A stretch of DNA of 64,000 nucleotides from Boswellia sacra (lineage: Eukaryota > Streptophyta > Magnoliopsida > Sapindales > Burseraceae). Shown in pieces: positions 44,944-55,835 of the stretch (its first letter is position 1; each line of letters opens with the position of its first letter). A model generated the notes under the pieces. The model was not told the DNA's origin and ran no database searches. It saw nothing but the letters and a program-made list of their open reading frames with translations. Made by a program: the position numbers and the translations under genes. The stretch spans positions 1-64,000 of the forward strand of contig SNVD02009848.1 in NCBI GenBank assembly GCA_013180625.2. The letters are read 5' to 3'.

Positions 44944-45420
44944 ACAATTGACTAATGCTAATCAAATTATGTTTAAAACCATGAACAAGCAAAACATTTT
45001 CAATAATAGGTTGAAGAAGGGTTTACCAATATCACCATGTCCGATTACCCTTCCTTTGGCATTATCACCGAAGGTCACATATCCTCCTTTCTGCATGATT
45101 AATCTTGAGAACTTGGAGGCATCTCCGGTCATATGCCTTGAGCATCCACTATCTAAGTACCACTTGTGTTTGCCACTCCTTTGTCTCTACAATCAACATT
45201 CAAGGAGTAACTTTTTGCTACCCAAAAGTTCTTGGGTCCTTGGGGGTTAGTTTTGGTACTTTTTGGAACCCATATTTGTTTCAAATTAGGATTTCTCTTA
45301 ATATAGCAAGAATGCATATTGTTCCTTTTCTTCCACAATAAGTACATGAATGTTTAGGATTATTCCTAGAAGATGCATGAGCAAAATAATTTTTAAAATA
45401 CTTTTGATTTTTATGAGTTT
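44944..45420 (-). pseudogene. Copia protease (copia-E)
   Basis: The active site DSGCSRHMTG is encoded near 45125-45155 and a FGDNAKG motif near 45060-45080. Frame breaks occur near 45000 and 45155. Confidence 0.72.
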
Positions 45421-46887
45421 TATATCCTAAACCTCTTTTATCAAAAACACACCTTGGTTTTGTAACATAGAATTCAAATTTTTTGTACTTTTTGTAAAAC
45501 TATCAACAATATTTCTTAAGTCATTATTTTCCTTTTTTAAAATAACATTTTCTTTCTCTAATTTATCAAAATCCTTTTGTTTTAAAATCTCATTTTCAGT
45601 TTTTAAAAAATATATTTGACTTTCCAAACTTTCAAAATCTTTTTGCTTTAAAAATTCATTTTCATTTTCTAAAGCTTCATTTATTTCTACCAACTCTTCT
45701 AATTGAGATAACATGATTTTGACTTCTTTTTGAAAGCATTGATTTTTGAGTTTTTCTTATCAATTTGCACATGTAAATTTTGGAATGCTTCAAGTAATTC
45801 ATTATATGAAAGTTTAGGATCATAGTTTAGAATACTTACCTCATCGTCACTTAAAGCCATGAAGCACATGTTTGCCACTTCGCCATCTTCTTCTTCGGTA
45901 GAGCTAGCTTCACTATCATCCCAATTTGTGGCTTTCATTGCTTTGGATTTCTTATTTTGACTTTTGAAGTAAGGACAATCCATCTTTACATGTCCCGGTT
46001 TCTTGCACTCATAGCAAATGACTTGATCATTTTTCTTATCTTGCTTTGAGCTTTGCCCTTTGTACTCCCTTCTAAAGTTCTTCTTGAATCCTTGGTTTCT
46101 TCTAATCATCCTTTTTAGCTTTCTTGTGATGAATGCAAGATCTTCATCATCTCCTTCATCGGTGGACTCATCATCTTCTTTTGTTGAAGATTTGAAAGCG
46201 ATATTTTTCTTTTTCTTGAAATCTTCTTCATTCTCCTTCAGGTGATTTCATGAGTCATGAGAGAACCCATAAGTTCTTCTAATGGTAGTTTGGTGAGGTC
46301 CTTTGCTTCTTGAATTGCCGTCACCTTTGGCTCTCAAGATTTTGGTAGACACCTAAGAATCTTTCTCACCATTTCAACATTAGAATAAGATTTACCAAGA
46401 GATTTCAAACTATTAATAATATCCGTAAATCTAGTAACATTTCAGAAATTGATTCATCCAATTTCATCTTAAAAAGCTCATAACTATGAACTAGCATACT
46501 AATTTTGGATTCTTTAACTTGACTAGTTCCTTCATGAGTTACTTCAAGTGTGTGCCATATTTCTTGTGCCGTAGAACAAGTATATATTCTATTAAACTCA
46601 TTTCTATCTAGAGCACAATACAACACATTCATAGCTTTAGCATTCAAACTCAATTTCTTTTTATCATCTTCACTAAACTCTTTAGGTTCTTTTAGCATGC
46701 TTTCTCCATTTTCAATTTTGGTAGGAACAAAAGGTCCTTCCAAAACAATAGACCATAAATCATAATCAAAAGATTGCAAGAAAATACTCATTCTAGTTTT
46801 TCAATAAGAGTAATCACTTCCATTGAAAAATGGAGGTCTAAAGATAGAAAGCCCCTCAACATATGAAGTTGAATTAAAAGTTGTCAT
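45421..46887 (-). pseudogene. Copia gag (copia-E)
   Basis: Start codon at 46887 followed by a gag N-terminus with a stop near 46800 (Trp to stop). UBN2-type core at 46791-46405, zinc knuckle CYECKKPGHVKMDC near 45985-46030, and a Glu/Lys/Asn-rich coiled-coil-like segment at 45714-45427. Multiple frameshifts. Confidence 0.8.
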
Positions 46888-46924
46888 AGCTCAAAAATCG
46901 ATTAAGATTTAAAAAATTGAGCAA

Positions 46925-46940
46925 CCTTACTCTGATACCA
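46925..46940 (-). other. Primer-binding site of copia-E
   Basis: Minus strand TGGTATCAGAGTAAGG, complementary to the initiator tRNA-Met 3' end, two bases from the LTR. Confidence 0.88.
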
Positions 46941-46942
46941 CT

Positions 46943-48590
46943 TGTTGACCCAAGTATGGCAATCCAAGAGGGGGGGTGAATTGGGTTTTTATTTATCAAA
47001 ATGGATTTATAAAACTTTCTTGAAAGATCAAAATTAGTTCACTCTTTCTTTGAGAATAGAGTGAAGAGATGAAAATAGAAGTTATCGGTAAGATGCAATC
47101 AAGAGAATAGCAATAATTAAATCATCTCAGTGCAAGTAAGATGTAAGAGATAGGGATAGAGAGAGTGCAAACTCAATTTACGTGGTCCGGCAAACCTTGC
47201 CTACGTCCACGGGCTCCTAGCTCCACGAGCTAAGCTTTCCACTAAGTTGCAAAAATCTTTACAACTTGCTTGATGAACAACCTCACCAAGACTTTTTCCT
47301 TCAAACCTTGATAACACCACACCAAGAGTTTCTTCTTGATGAATAACCTCACCAAGGAAAGAGTTCTCGTCAAGGATATCTTTTATCCTTTACAAGGAAG
47401 ATCTCACTCTCACACAATATAAGAACAAAGAAAAGTTTTTACAACAAAAGTACAACTCTCTTCAAAGAGTAGATAAAGAATATAAAAGCTCTATAAACTT
47501 GATATTTCTCTTGGCTTTTTTGCTTGATAAAATGCTTCTCTTGCACTTGTTGAATGCATGGGAGAATGGCTCCTTTTATAGGCAAATGAGATGAACTTAA
47601 TCAAGTGAAGACACCATCTCCAAATTTTCTGCCCACCATAAAAACCGTAATCTTGTCTGCCATTTTTGTCAATGTTCCGTTTGAAATTTGAAAATCTGTA
47701 AAACATAAAAGATCTGCAAATTTGAATAAGCTTTCCAACGCATCAAGAATCAAGTCATTTTGATATCTGTAGCTCAAGATATGGCCAAAACACCATTCGG
47801 TGCTCATGTGACTTGATTTTTCCTCCATGTGTCAGTCCACCAACTTGAATGATAATTCTGTCAGTCTTTCGTTTGAAATTTGAATTTTGTCAAAACATAA
47901 AAGATCTTCATATTTGAATAAGATTTCCAAAACATTAAGATTCAAAGAATTTGGATATCTCTATCTTAAGATATGGCCAAAACACCATTCGGTGCTCATG
48001 TGAGTTGATTTTTCTTCTCTGTGTCAGTCCACCGAATTGCATGTCAATTATGTCAGCCTTCCATTTGAAATTTGAATTTCTTCAAAAAATATGAAATGTG
48101 CCCATTAAGTCATCTTTCTAATTCCATAAGAATCAAGTCATTTTGATTTTTCTAGCTCAAGATATGTCCAAAGGAGTATTCGGTGCTCATGTCAGCTGCT
48201 TCCATTTGTCTTTCAACTTGCATGATGATTTGGACAACCTTGCACTTGAAATTTGAATTTCATTAAAACATATGAAATGTTATAAATTGAGTAAGCTTTC
48301 CAAAGGCTCAAGAATCATGTCATTTGGATATTTGTAGAGAAATATATGACCAATTGATTAAATATTGCTCATGTGTCACATTCCTTGAATCAAACCTTGT
48401 TCTTAAACTTTGGTGCCTTTAACATGTAGTCTTCTCCTTAGCTTCAACACTTCATTTTAATAAGCCTTTTCTTGATTTGACAATTATTTCAATGATATTA
48501 CTCTTGCACATAAATAAACATGTTAGTAAATCACAATTAATCAATGTGTATTGTTAACATCAAAATTATCATGTAGCCTTAGGGCTAACA
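46943..48590 (-). repeat. 5' LTR of copia-E (1,648 bp)
   Basis: TGTTGACCC to GGGCTAACA on the plus strand; near-full match to 41567-43206. Confidence 0.92.
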
Positions 48591-48730
48591 GACACATCCA
48601 CAAGTAGACACTTGACATATCCATAACTAGACACTCGACACACTCACAACCAGGCACTCGACATATCCATAACTAGACACTCTACACATCACCACTCGAC
48701 ACTCGACAAGTAAGTGTCGAGTAGTGTCGG
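48591..48730. repeat. Minisatellite (TAGACACTCGACA-like units)
   Basis: Irregular units such as ACTAGACACTCGACA and CATATCCATAACTAG, akin to the copia-2 LTR minisatellite at 15937-16205. Suggests a remnant of another SIRE-like LTR. Confidence 0.65.
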
Positions 48731-49562
48731 ATTAAATATCAGTTTCAAAATAGACAGAGTTGTGAACTTGTTCTATTATGTCGGTTTAACATGATCATTT
48801 CCAGATTTCGACCTTCAACTTCAAAACTTCACCAAAATTTCATTATAACTCCAAATTCAATGAAATTAGTGGCTATTTAAAGCTTCATATATCTATTTTT
48901 CTAAACAAAAGAAAAATCATACAAATCACGATCCAAAAAAATGCAGCAGCTCAAATAACACAAAACTATCACATGAACTACAACTCCCCTCATGAACAAC
49001 CTCTACTTCACTTCATAAGCACTTAATTTTCACACATAATTCATCATCCAAGCAACAAAACAATCAATTCACAAGAAATCACATGTATTGCAAACTAATA
49101 TCAATTAAAACAACAAAAATAAATAACACAATTTAAGTATAGTGTTAGAAAATCCCTACTTGGTTTTCAAACTTATACACCTCTTTGATTTTTCCCCTTC
49201 TTTTCCTCTCTTTTTCTTATTCTCCTTCTTCTCTTTTTCTCTGTAACCGTAAGACTCTCCTCTTCTATCTCAAATGGAAGAGAAACCTTTCTTCTAGAAC
49301 CCTCATATCTCTCTTATATATTCAAGGCCTTGATTCATGGGCCTGAGCCCACTTACTCTCCAACCCATTTAATCCTTAAGCATAGTTTCTAAATTTTGTA
49401 ATATATAAACACATACATTTTTTTTTTGAAACTCTACATGATTCCTCTCGAATTACCAAGTTTTTAGGAGTCGATGACGGAAGCCCACTTCGCCTCGGTG
49501 CCTGGTTTGCTCTTGTTCTCCCTCGCTCTTTTTTAACCTTGATTGATTTGTGGTTTTGATCA
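48731..49562. other. Unassigned AT-rich DNA
   Basis: No gene supported. On the minus strand a TATATAAGAG sequence near 49312-49321 precedes a purine-rich stretch, which may be a promoter remnant. A CT-rich run covers about 49185-49250. Confidence 0.4.
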
Positions 49563-50004
49563 ATGGATCCGCCTAAGGCCAACCCTTCTGGTTCTTGGGC
49601 CGACAAGGTTAAGATCATTGATTTGAGCGCCCATTGCGAGTTGAAACAGCTGCACCCCAAGAAACCGGGTATAGTACTTGAGATTCCCGATGAGATTGTC
49701 GATTAGAATATGGCAGAATGGCGTAGATGTCTTGTTGGCTTATTTTCGAGATATGTGATGCCATTTCATGCTGCACGCTCAATGGCCATGCGCGCATGGA
49801 AATCTAACGGTCTAAAGGACGTCCGCTCCGCCAAACAGGATGTTTTCATCTTTCGTTTTCAAACTGAGGATGAGGCTCGTGCAGTCTTTGATCGCGGTCC
49901 TTAGATGTTTGGAGGTAAATATATTTACTTACAACCATGGCATCCGCATCTTAACTTTAGTTAAAATCAAATGTGGAATATCCCAGTTTGGATCCGTTTG
50001 TATG
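49563..50004 (+). pseudogene. DUF4283 (LINE ORF1-type) fragment
   Basis: One frame from Met at 49563: MDPPKANPSGSWADKVK, then LVGLFSRYVMPF, VFIFRFQTEDEARAVFDRGP, GGKYIYLQPW and IPVWIRLYV, the hallmark string of DUF4283, found in plant LINE ORF1 and related proteins. Stops at 49704, 49902 and near 49962 break it. Element C cuts it at 50005 and its continuation is not on the other side of C. Confidence 0.75.
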
Positions 50005-51435
50005 TGATAAGTGTCTATTTGTATATCATTTTCATATCAATTCGTCCATGTTTCGTTGCTATATTCCTTGGTATTTTCATGTTTTTGTGTGATTTTGATG
50101 TTTGTAGGAGTTTTGGAGCAACTTGCACAAAAATGGAGTAAACCCTTCATTTTCACCTCTGCTAGTCAACCATCTTCTCGGATTTAATTGTATTGATATA
50201 CAATGAACCCGATGACTTATCATATACCGTTGAAAAGCTCTCGAAGTCTGCTTTTTGGAGAAATTTACGGTTTATGAATCCATTCAGTGTATCGAAAGTT
50301 GTAATCAAAACAGTGTGAGAAGTGTAGAAATGTAATTCCACACATCACTGTAGCATGTATAATACAGGACACTGTAGCATGTTACTGTAGCAGAGTATTT
50401 AAACACATTTTAGGGTTTTATTTTCATAACTTGAGGAGGAGAGAACGTGGAGGAGGCTGCATCTTTGGATTTCTCTCATCCCTTGGAGTTCTTGAAGGAG
50501 AAAGAAGGCTTGAAAAGAGGAAGAACTACAATCCTAAGGAGATTCATCTACAAAGGAGATTTTCAAAGGATTTGCTAAGTTTTTCTTTTCCTTTTCATTT
50601 CTGGAATTTCTCTGTATTGTATTTATGTTGTTCTTAAACATGTAACTGAATCTGAATTGGTTGAGGGTGATTTCAAAGCCCTGGATATGGTTTTTGTAAG
50701 TTGATTGTGCAAGAAGTTGTTATTCAATTCTCTAATTGAAGTTGCTTGTATTTTCCCATATCTAATGCTTATGATTGCTTGCTGGATTGTATTTCGAATG
50801 GCTAATTGAATATAATCTGGTTGTTGTCTATTGCTAGACTAGAAATCTTGATCCGTAATTGTCTTGAATTTCTAATCCTTAGTAGCAAAATTGTGATCAG
50901 AGATTGCAATTGGAGAATACAACCTAAGTTAAATAATCCGAGCTTGTGTGTTTATTGCTTAGATCAACCTATCTTTCTTATCGTAATGCATCCATTGAAT
51001 TAAATTTAGAGAGCTTGTTCTAGGTTGTTTAATGGATAGAGATTAAATAAAGAGCCTGTTTTATTTAACAACAAAGTAAGGAAAGATTGGGATAAACAGA
51101 GCTTGTTGTTATCTACGGTTGATAATTTCAATGGTGTAATTGGATGATAATTCTACAATTAATTCGCAAATCCATATCTTGTGGTGGAGAATGATCTCTT
51201 AACCAGATTTCTATCATTGATTAATTCCCATTTCAATTAAGTTTGCATTGTGTTATTCATTAATTACCGTCGTATTCAGTTTTTCATCTAGTTAATCAAC
51301 CAACAAAATCCCCCATTTAGTTAATTGTTGCTGGAAATAACAAATTCAATTAGACTCAATCCTCGTGGGAACGATATCTTACTTATCACTTTATTACTTG
51401 TGCGACTAGTATACTTGCTAGTTTCGAACGCATCA
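50005..51435 (+). repeat. 5' LTR of C (1,431 bp)
   Basis: TGATAAGTG to GAACGCATCA. Three ACTGTAGCA motifs at 50347, 50371 and 50384 precede a TATTTAAA box at 50396-50403. Confidence 0.93.
50396..50403 (+). promoter_or_regulatory. LTR TATA-like box with upstream ACTGTAGCA array (C)
   Basis: TATTTAAA four bases after the last ACTGTAGCA motif. The set is kept in the A LTR and in the 3' LTR of C (near 58155-58210), pointing to promoter use. Confidence 0.55.
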
Positions 51436-51441
51436 AGTTTG

Positions 51442-51459
51442 TGGCGCCGTTGCCGGGGA
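51442..51459 (+). other. Primer-binding site of C (tRNA-Asp)
   Basis: TGGCGCCGTTGCCGGGGA, an exact complement of the 3' end of plant tRNA-Asp, six bases after the LTR, the usual Athila/Tat choice. Confidence 0.93.
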
Positions 51460-51547
51460 TTGATTTTCTAATCGATTTGTTATTTTGTTTTCATTGTTGA
51501 TTCATATTTCTTTGTTTTTCTTTTCTGATTGTTTGTGTTTAGACAAC

Positions 51548-53008
51548 ATGGCAGTAAACTTCTATCAATTCGGTAGCGGATTTGAGCCACAAGTACCATG
51601 GAGAGTAAATGAGGTAAGCCCTCCGAACATTGAACAACAACTTTCTGAGCTAACCTCTCTTGTTGAAAACATGGCTGTAGGAGATATGCAAAAATCTTAT
51701 GAATGTGGGATATATTCTACGATGGAGCATCCAATCGACATGTATCCAGCTTTACAAGAAGAATATATGGAACAAGCCAATGCCATGGGTGGATTTCCAG
51801 GACAAACGAGGCAATGGTATGATCCTTTCTCTAGCACTTACAATGCTGGATGGGAAGATCAACATAATTTCAGTTACTGGAATCATCAACCAATCACTCC
51901 AAATGTGATACCAAATCGGCCGCAAAGTTTCAATCAACCTAGAGTGCAGCAACCATTTCAAATGCAACCACCACCAATGCCACATCCAGCACCTCAACCA
52001 GCTTCGCAAAACTCAGGTATGTCTCTCGAAGATATTGTTAATGCACTTGCCACTAACACAATGCAATTCCAGCAGGAAACTGGGGCAAGTATCAAAAACC
52101 TGGCAAATCAAATGGGACAATTGGCTACTAGCATGAGCAAATTCGAGGGCCAAGACACAGAAAAATTATCTTCTCCAATGGTGATCAATCCAAGCGAGAC
52201 TGCTAGTGCGATAACTTCGCGAAGTGGAGAGCAATTAGATGTCTTACCAGGAAAATCACAAAATGATGAAGGAGATGACACCACATCCACCATGAACAAA
52301 ACATTGACTTCTCAGGTAAATCCTATAACTCGCATTCCTTCATATGTTACTCCTCCACTTTTTCTTAGTAGATTTGCAAAATCGAAAAAGGAGGAACAAG
52401 AAAGGGAAATCCTGGAAACTTTTCGCAAAGATCGAGGTAAAATACCACTTCTGGATGCATATTAAGCAAGTACCTCGTTATGCAAAATTCTCAAGGGAGT
52501 TTTAAATCGCACCAACAAGAGAAAGTTGAAGGGAAATGAGAAAGTAAGCGTAGGGGAAAATGTTTCAGCTGTACTACAAAGAAAAATTCCTCCGAAATGC
52601 AAAGATCCAGGTACGTTCACCATTCCAGGCACCATTGGTAGAACCAAGTTTGAAAGAGCTATGTTAGATTTAGGAGCATCTATTAATATCATGCCATATT
52701 CTATTTATGCTTCTTTAAATCTTGGAACTCTTGCGGAAACTGGTATTACCATTCAACTTGCTGATCGTTCTAAGGCATATCCCAAGGGAGTTGTGGAAGA
52801 TGTGCTTGTGCAAGTAAATCAATTGGTTTTCCCAGCAGACTTCTATGTTCTTGAGATGGAGGATGAGACATCTCCTAATCAACACCAATTTTTTGGGGAG
52901 ACCATTCTTGAAAACGGGCGAACTAAGATTGATGTTCATGATGGCACTCTCACCATGGAATTCGATGGCGAAGGTGATTCGTTTCAATATTTTGAGACAA
53001 TGAGGTAA
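51548..53008 (+). pseudogene. Gypsy gag C-terminal-like region and aspartic protease (C)
   Basis: Start at Met of MAVNFYQFGSG, 88 bases after the PBS; the in-frame Met at 51485 would add a hydrophobic stretch and is less likely. The protein is short (about 306 residues to the stop at 52463) with Gln/Pro-rich middle and the NLANQMGQLAT motif; the classic gag core and zinc knuckle seen in G2 are absent, so an internal loss is likely. A short frameshifted patch (about 52460-52500) brings a stop. The same frame then carries the protease: GTIGRTKFERAMLDLGASIN with the catalytic Asp near 52667, continuing to 53008. Confidence 0.78.
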
Positions 53009-53012
53009 CCTA

Positions 53013-53570
53013 GTGACTGGCATTCTGTTTGACAGTGATGTTAGTGATTCTTTCCCACAACAATATTTTGAGTTAACTCGCAAGAATGGATTGGATGTAG
53101 CTATTAGTGAGCATATAGGGACAGAAAATTCTAAGGAGTCAGAACTTTTGATACAAGTGTCCAAAGAAATGGAGGAAGATGTGGCAAGCTTAGATGAGAC
53201 CATAGCAATAACCACAAATAGGTATAATGTTTCGTACATTCAATTTCCTTTATCTAATGAGAAAATTCTTCTTTCTGTGATGACAGCCCCTACCTTGGAG
53301 CTTAAGCTTCTTCCAGATCATTTGAGGTATGGACTCTTGAGTGAGAATGATCCTTTGCCAATTATAATAGAAATGGGCCTTGCACGAATACAAGAAGAGA
53401 AACTCATCCGAATACTTACAGACCACAAAAAAGCTATTGGGTGGACGATTGCTAACATCCAAGGCCCAGCCATATGCATGCACCAATTCTTGTTGGAAAA
53501 AGGATCCAAGCCCAATAGAGAAGTACAGCGGAGATTGGACCCTTCCATGATGGAACCAACGTCGGGCTGA
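53013..53570 (+). pseudogene. Pre-RT linker of pol (C), ending at the deletion
   Basis: Carries LELKLLPDHLRYGLL, HKKAIGWTIANIQGPAICMH and EVQRRLDPSMM, the region just before RT in Athila-type pol. The next bases (from about 53558) match sequence after integrase in element A, so the RT start, RNase H and integrase are missing. A frame shift near 53005 separates it from the protease. Confidence 0.8.
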
Positions 53571-54015
53571 GGACGTTAAACCAAGCGCTGATTGGGAGGC
53601 AACCCAATGTTTTTGAAAAATAAAAAAAAAAGAAGAAAAGAAAAATAAAATGAGGTAATAATGATCGATTTTTGTGTCTCGAGGAGATCCTTTCATAGGC
53701 CATCAAATTGATCAGGTTTTATCTCTCTTTGCCATTTGTCTCATTATGTTTTTATATATATTTTTTTTACTGTTTTTGACTTTTGTTTGTTATTGTGTGT
53801 TAGCTCTTTTATAGGTCTTTAGTTTCGTTTCTGCTTTTCTTTTCTTTTCTTGTGTTTAAATTGATTATTCCGTGCTTCGAGTTCAGTTGTGCAACAGCTT
53901 GAGGAAACATTCAAACGGGAGTTGAAGCCATTGTCGAAGGTTTGAAACGTGCATATCTGGGAGAAGAACAAACTCAATCGCATTATCGGTAATATCTCTC
54001 CTTTTCTTCTCTTCA
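53571..54015 (+). other. Post-pol spacer of C
   Basis: Matches 2280-2705 of element A, with the ATTGGG/CCCAAT hairpin at 53591-53608. No gene. Confidence 0.55.
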
Positions 54016-54568
54016 ATGGATGCTGATATCTTCTATCGAACCTTCGTAAATATTTCCCTTCACTTCCTCAAAATGCTGTGTTTAAAATTTATAAAGTACG
54101 GATGACTAGACGTTGGGCGTTGATGCTCCTAAATGTGCCTGCTGATATCCGATGGCTATCGAAGCCAAGGTGAGATTGTCCGGTGAGCCGGACATTAATC
54201 TCGCAAAATACATGCCGGGTCTTGGAAAGAGCTACTACGCCAAGAGGCGAAGAGCGAAAAGGTTACAAGTATGTTATAAATGTGCTAGATGAAATTGTAA
54301 CCAGACTTGTCGTTCATTAGGTTTTGCGTCCAGGAATAGAGAAGATAAACTTTCATTTATTAAGAATGGTTTGAATAATGAGTCGCTGGATAATGTTTTG
54401 TTAACTCTCGAGTCACATTCTTGTGGACTTGTCCAGCGTGAATTGCTTAATCTATGGACACAATTTCGTGATGAATTGCAGTGTTATAGTCTAGGGAATC
54501 TGACTAAAAACGACCCTGTTTGCCAGTTTATAAGAAAACTGGATGGGAAGTAAATCCCCGACTCATAG
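54016..54568 (+). pseudogene. Virus-like Cys-rich protein (CRP), element C copy
   Basis: Same start as in A. Single-base losses near 54034 and 54156, a Trp-to-stop change within the Cys cluster (near 54290) and a stop near 54549 make it non-coding. The basic patch and Cys codons are still readable. Confidence 0.65.
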
Positions 54569-54630
54569 AAGGCATTTCAGCCGTTACTGGACGTAAAACC
54601 AAGGAAGATGTGAGCCACAATCACAACTAC
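54494..54630 (+). promoter_or_regulatory. Conserved putative RNA element, copy C
   Basis: Near-identical to the A copy, with the CCAGTTT/AAACTGG hairpin intact (near 54523-54542) even though the CRP frame above it is broken. Confidence 0.6.
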
Positions 54631-54794
54631 TTGTATATTTGAATGTGTGTTGTTTTTGTCGATTTTTTTTTTCTTGTTTCGTTTGATCTGATTATCAATG
54701 TTGTTTTTGTGTTGTTGTTGTTTGTTGATTTTGTTTGTTTCAAATTTTAAGTTTTCTTTTTGACAAACCATATGACTACCCCATGTCATAAGCA

Positions 54795-54968
54795 CACGTG
54801 GAGACAAGTGTGGAGGTTTCGTCAACCTCCGCCGAAAGTATATCTCCATTTTTCATGCACATGTGAGAGACAAGTGTGGAGGTTTTGTCAACCTCCGCCG
54901 AAAATAATCTCTACTTTTCATGCTTCACGTGGGAGACAAGTGTGTAGGTTTTGTCAAACCCCGCCGAA
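54795..54968 (+). repeat. Three tandem G-box/hairpin units (C)
   Basis: CACGTG at 54795 and 54926 and CACATG at about 54858 head three units. Stems: GGAGGTT/AACCTCC at 54812-54830, GGAGGTT/AACCTCC at 54878-54896, and AGGTTT/AAACC near 54946-54960. Element A has two such units. Confidence 0.65.
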
Positions 54969-55183
54969 AGCATATCTCATTTTTTCAAATCTTGGGGCAA
55001 TAAATCTGCATCGAGCAACCCCCACCGAAAATATGTCCCCATGTGTCAAAATTTGAGAGTTTTATGTGTGTATATATACATTCTGCATATTTTCATATGT
55101 CATTCCATAACCTGTCTTGCAATTGAAAAGCATAATAACTAACGTGCATCATTGTCTTACACAAGTTTAGAGAACTTTTAGAA

Positions 55184-55835
55184 ATGGAGAAAGCACCAAT
55201 TCGGCGATTCCAAAATATATGCGTATTTTGTGGATCGCAATTTGGAAAAGATGGAGAGTTAACAACAGCAGCTCTTGATCTTGGTAGGACATTAGCTGCG
55301 AGGGGTATTCATTTGATTTGTGGAGGGGGTTAGTCTTGGGTTAATGGGGTGTGTGTCGACAGCTGCATCCCTAGGAGGGAGCAAAGTACTCGGCATTATC
55401 CCTAAACCATTAGCTATGCGAGATATCGTAGGCAACACAATCGGGGAAGAGTTACAAGTCTCTAGCATGCATGAGCGTATTGCACATATGATTGTCAAGT
55501 CTGATGCATTTATAGCTTTACCCGGTGGTTATGGCACATTAGAGGAGATATTTCAAATCACCTCTTGGGTACAGCTAAACATCCATAAAAAACCCATTGG
55601 TTTGTTAAATGTCAATAACTTTTTGGATGGTTTGTTGTCCTTTCTTGATCAAGCTGTAGAAAAAAATTTCATCTCACCGTCAGCAAGGCAAATGCTGGTT
55701 ACAGCTTCAACTGCAGGAGAGTTAATTGACAAACTACAAGAATTCGTCGATTCACCTGATCCAACAATGGCTCGGATAAATTGGTTTGGAGAAGGCAACA
55801 AAAGGCGTCAACTGGATTTAACCCTCCATCTGTAA
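55184..55835 (+). pseudogene. LOG-like enzyme, element C copy, one frameshift
   Basis: Opens with the FCGSQFGKDG stretch and runs in frame to the glycine-rich motif, where one extra T (near 55330) brings a stop. The second part, from there to 55835, is fully open with MHERIAHM, PGGYGTLEE, and the IHKKPIGLLNV stretch. Only a single lesion separates it from a full-length gene, fewer than in copy A. The Lys after the catalytic Arg is Ile, as in A. Confidence 0.87.

Larger units (their letters stand above)
41567..48590 (-). mobile_element. Ty1/copia element copia-E, lacking RT and RNase H
   Basis: Two LTRs (41567-43206 and 46943-48590), PBS and polypurine tract frame a minus-strand gag, protease and integrase. 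After the start of the RT linker (near 43541) the sequence goes straight to a short noncoding segment and the LTR, so RT and RNase H are deleted. Flanks ATATG (left) and GACAC (right) do not match. Different LTR family from copia-1/2/D. Confidence 0.88.

Noticed and set aside
49312..49562. Minus-strand host gene promoter and 5' exon
   Set aside because: A TATA-like sequence is present, but no coding exon follows that I can support.
53250..53696. Minus-strand ORF of 148 codons
   Set aside because: It runs antisense to the pol linker and has no recognisable domain.
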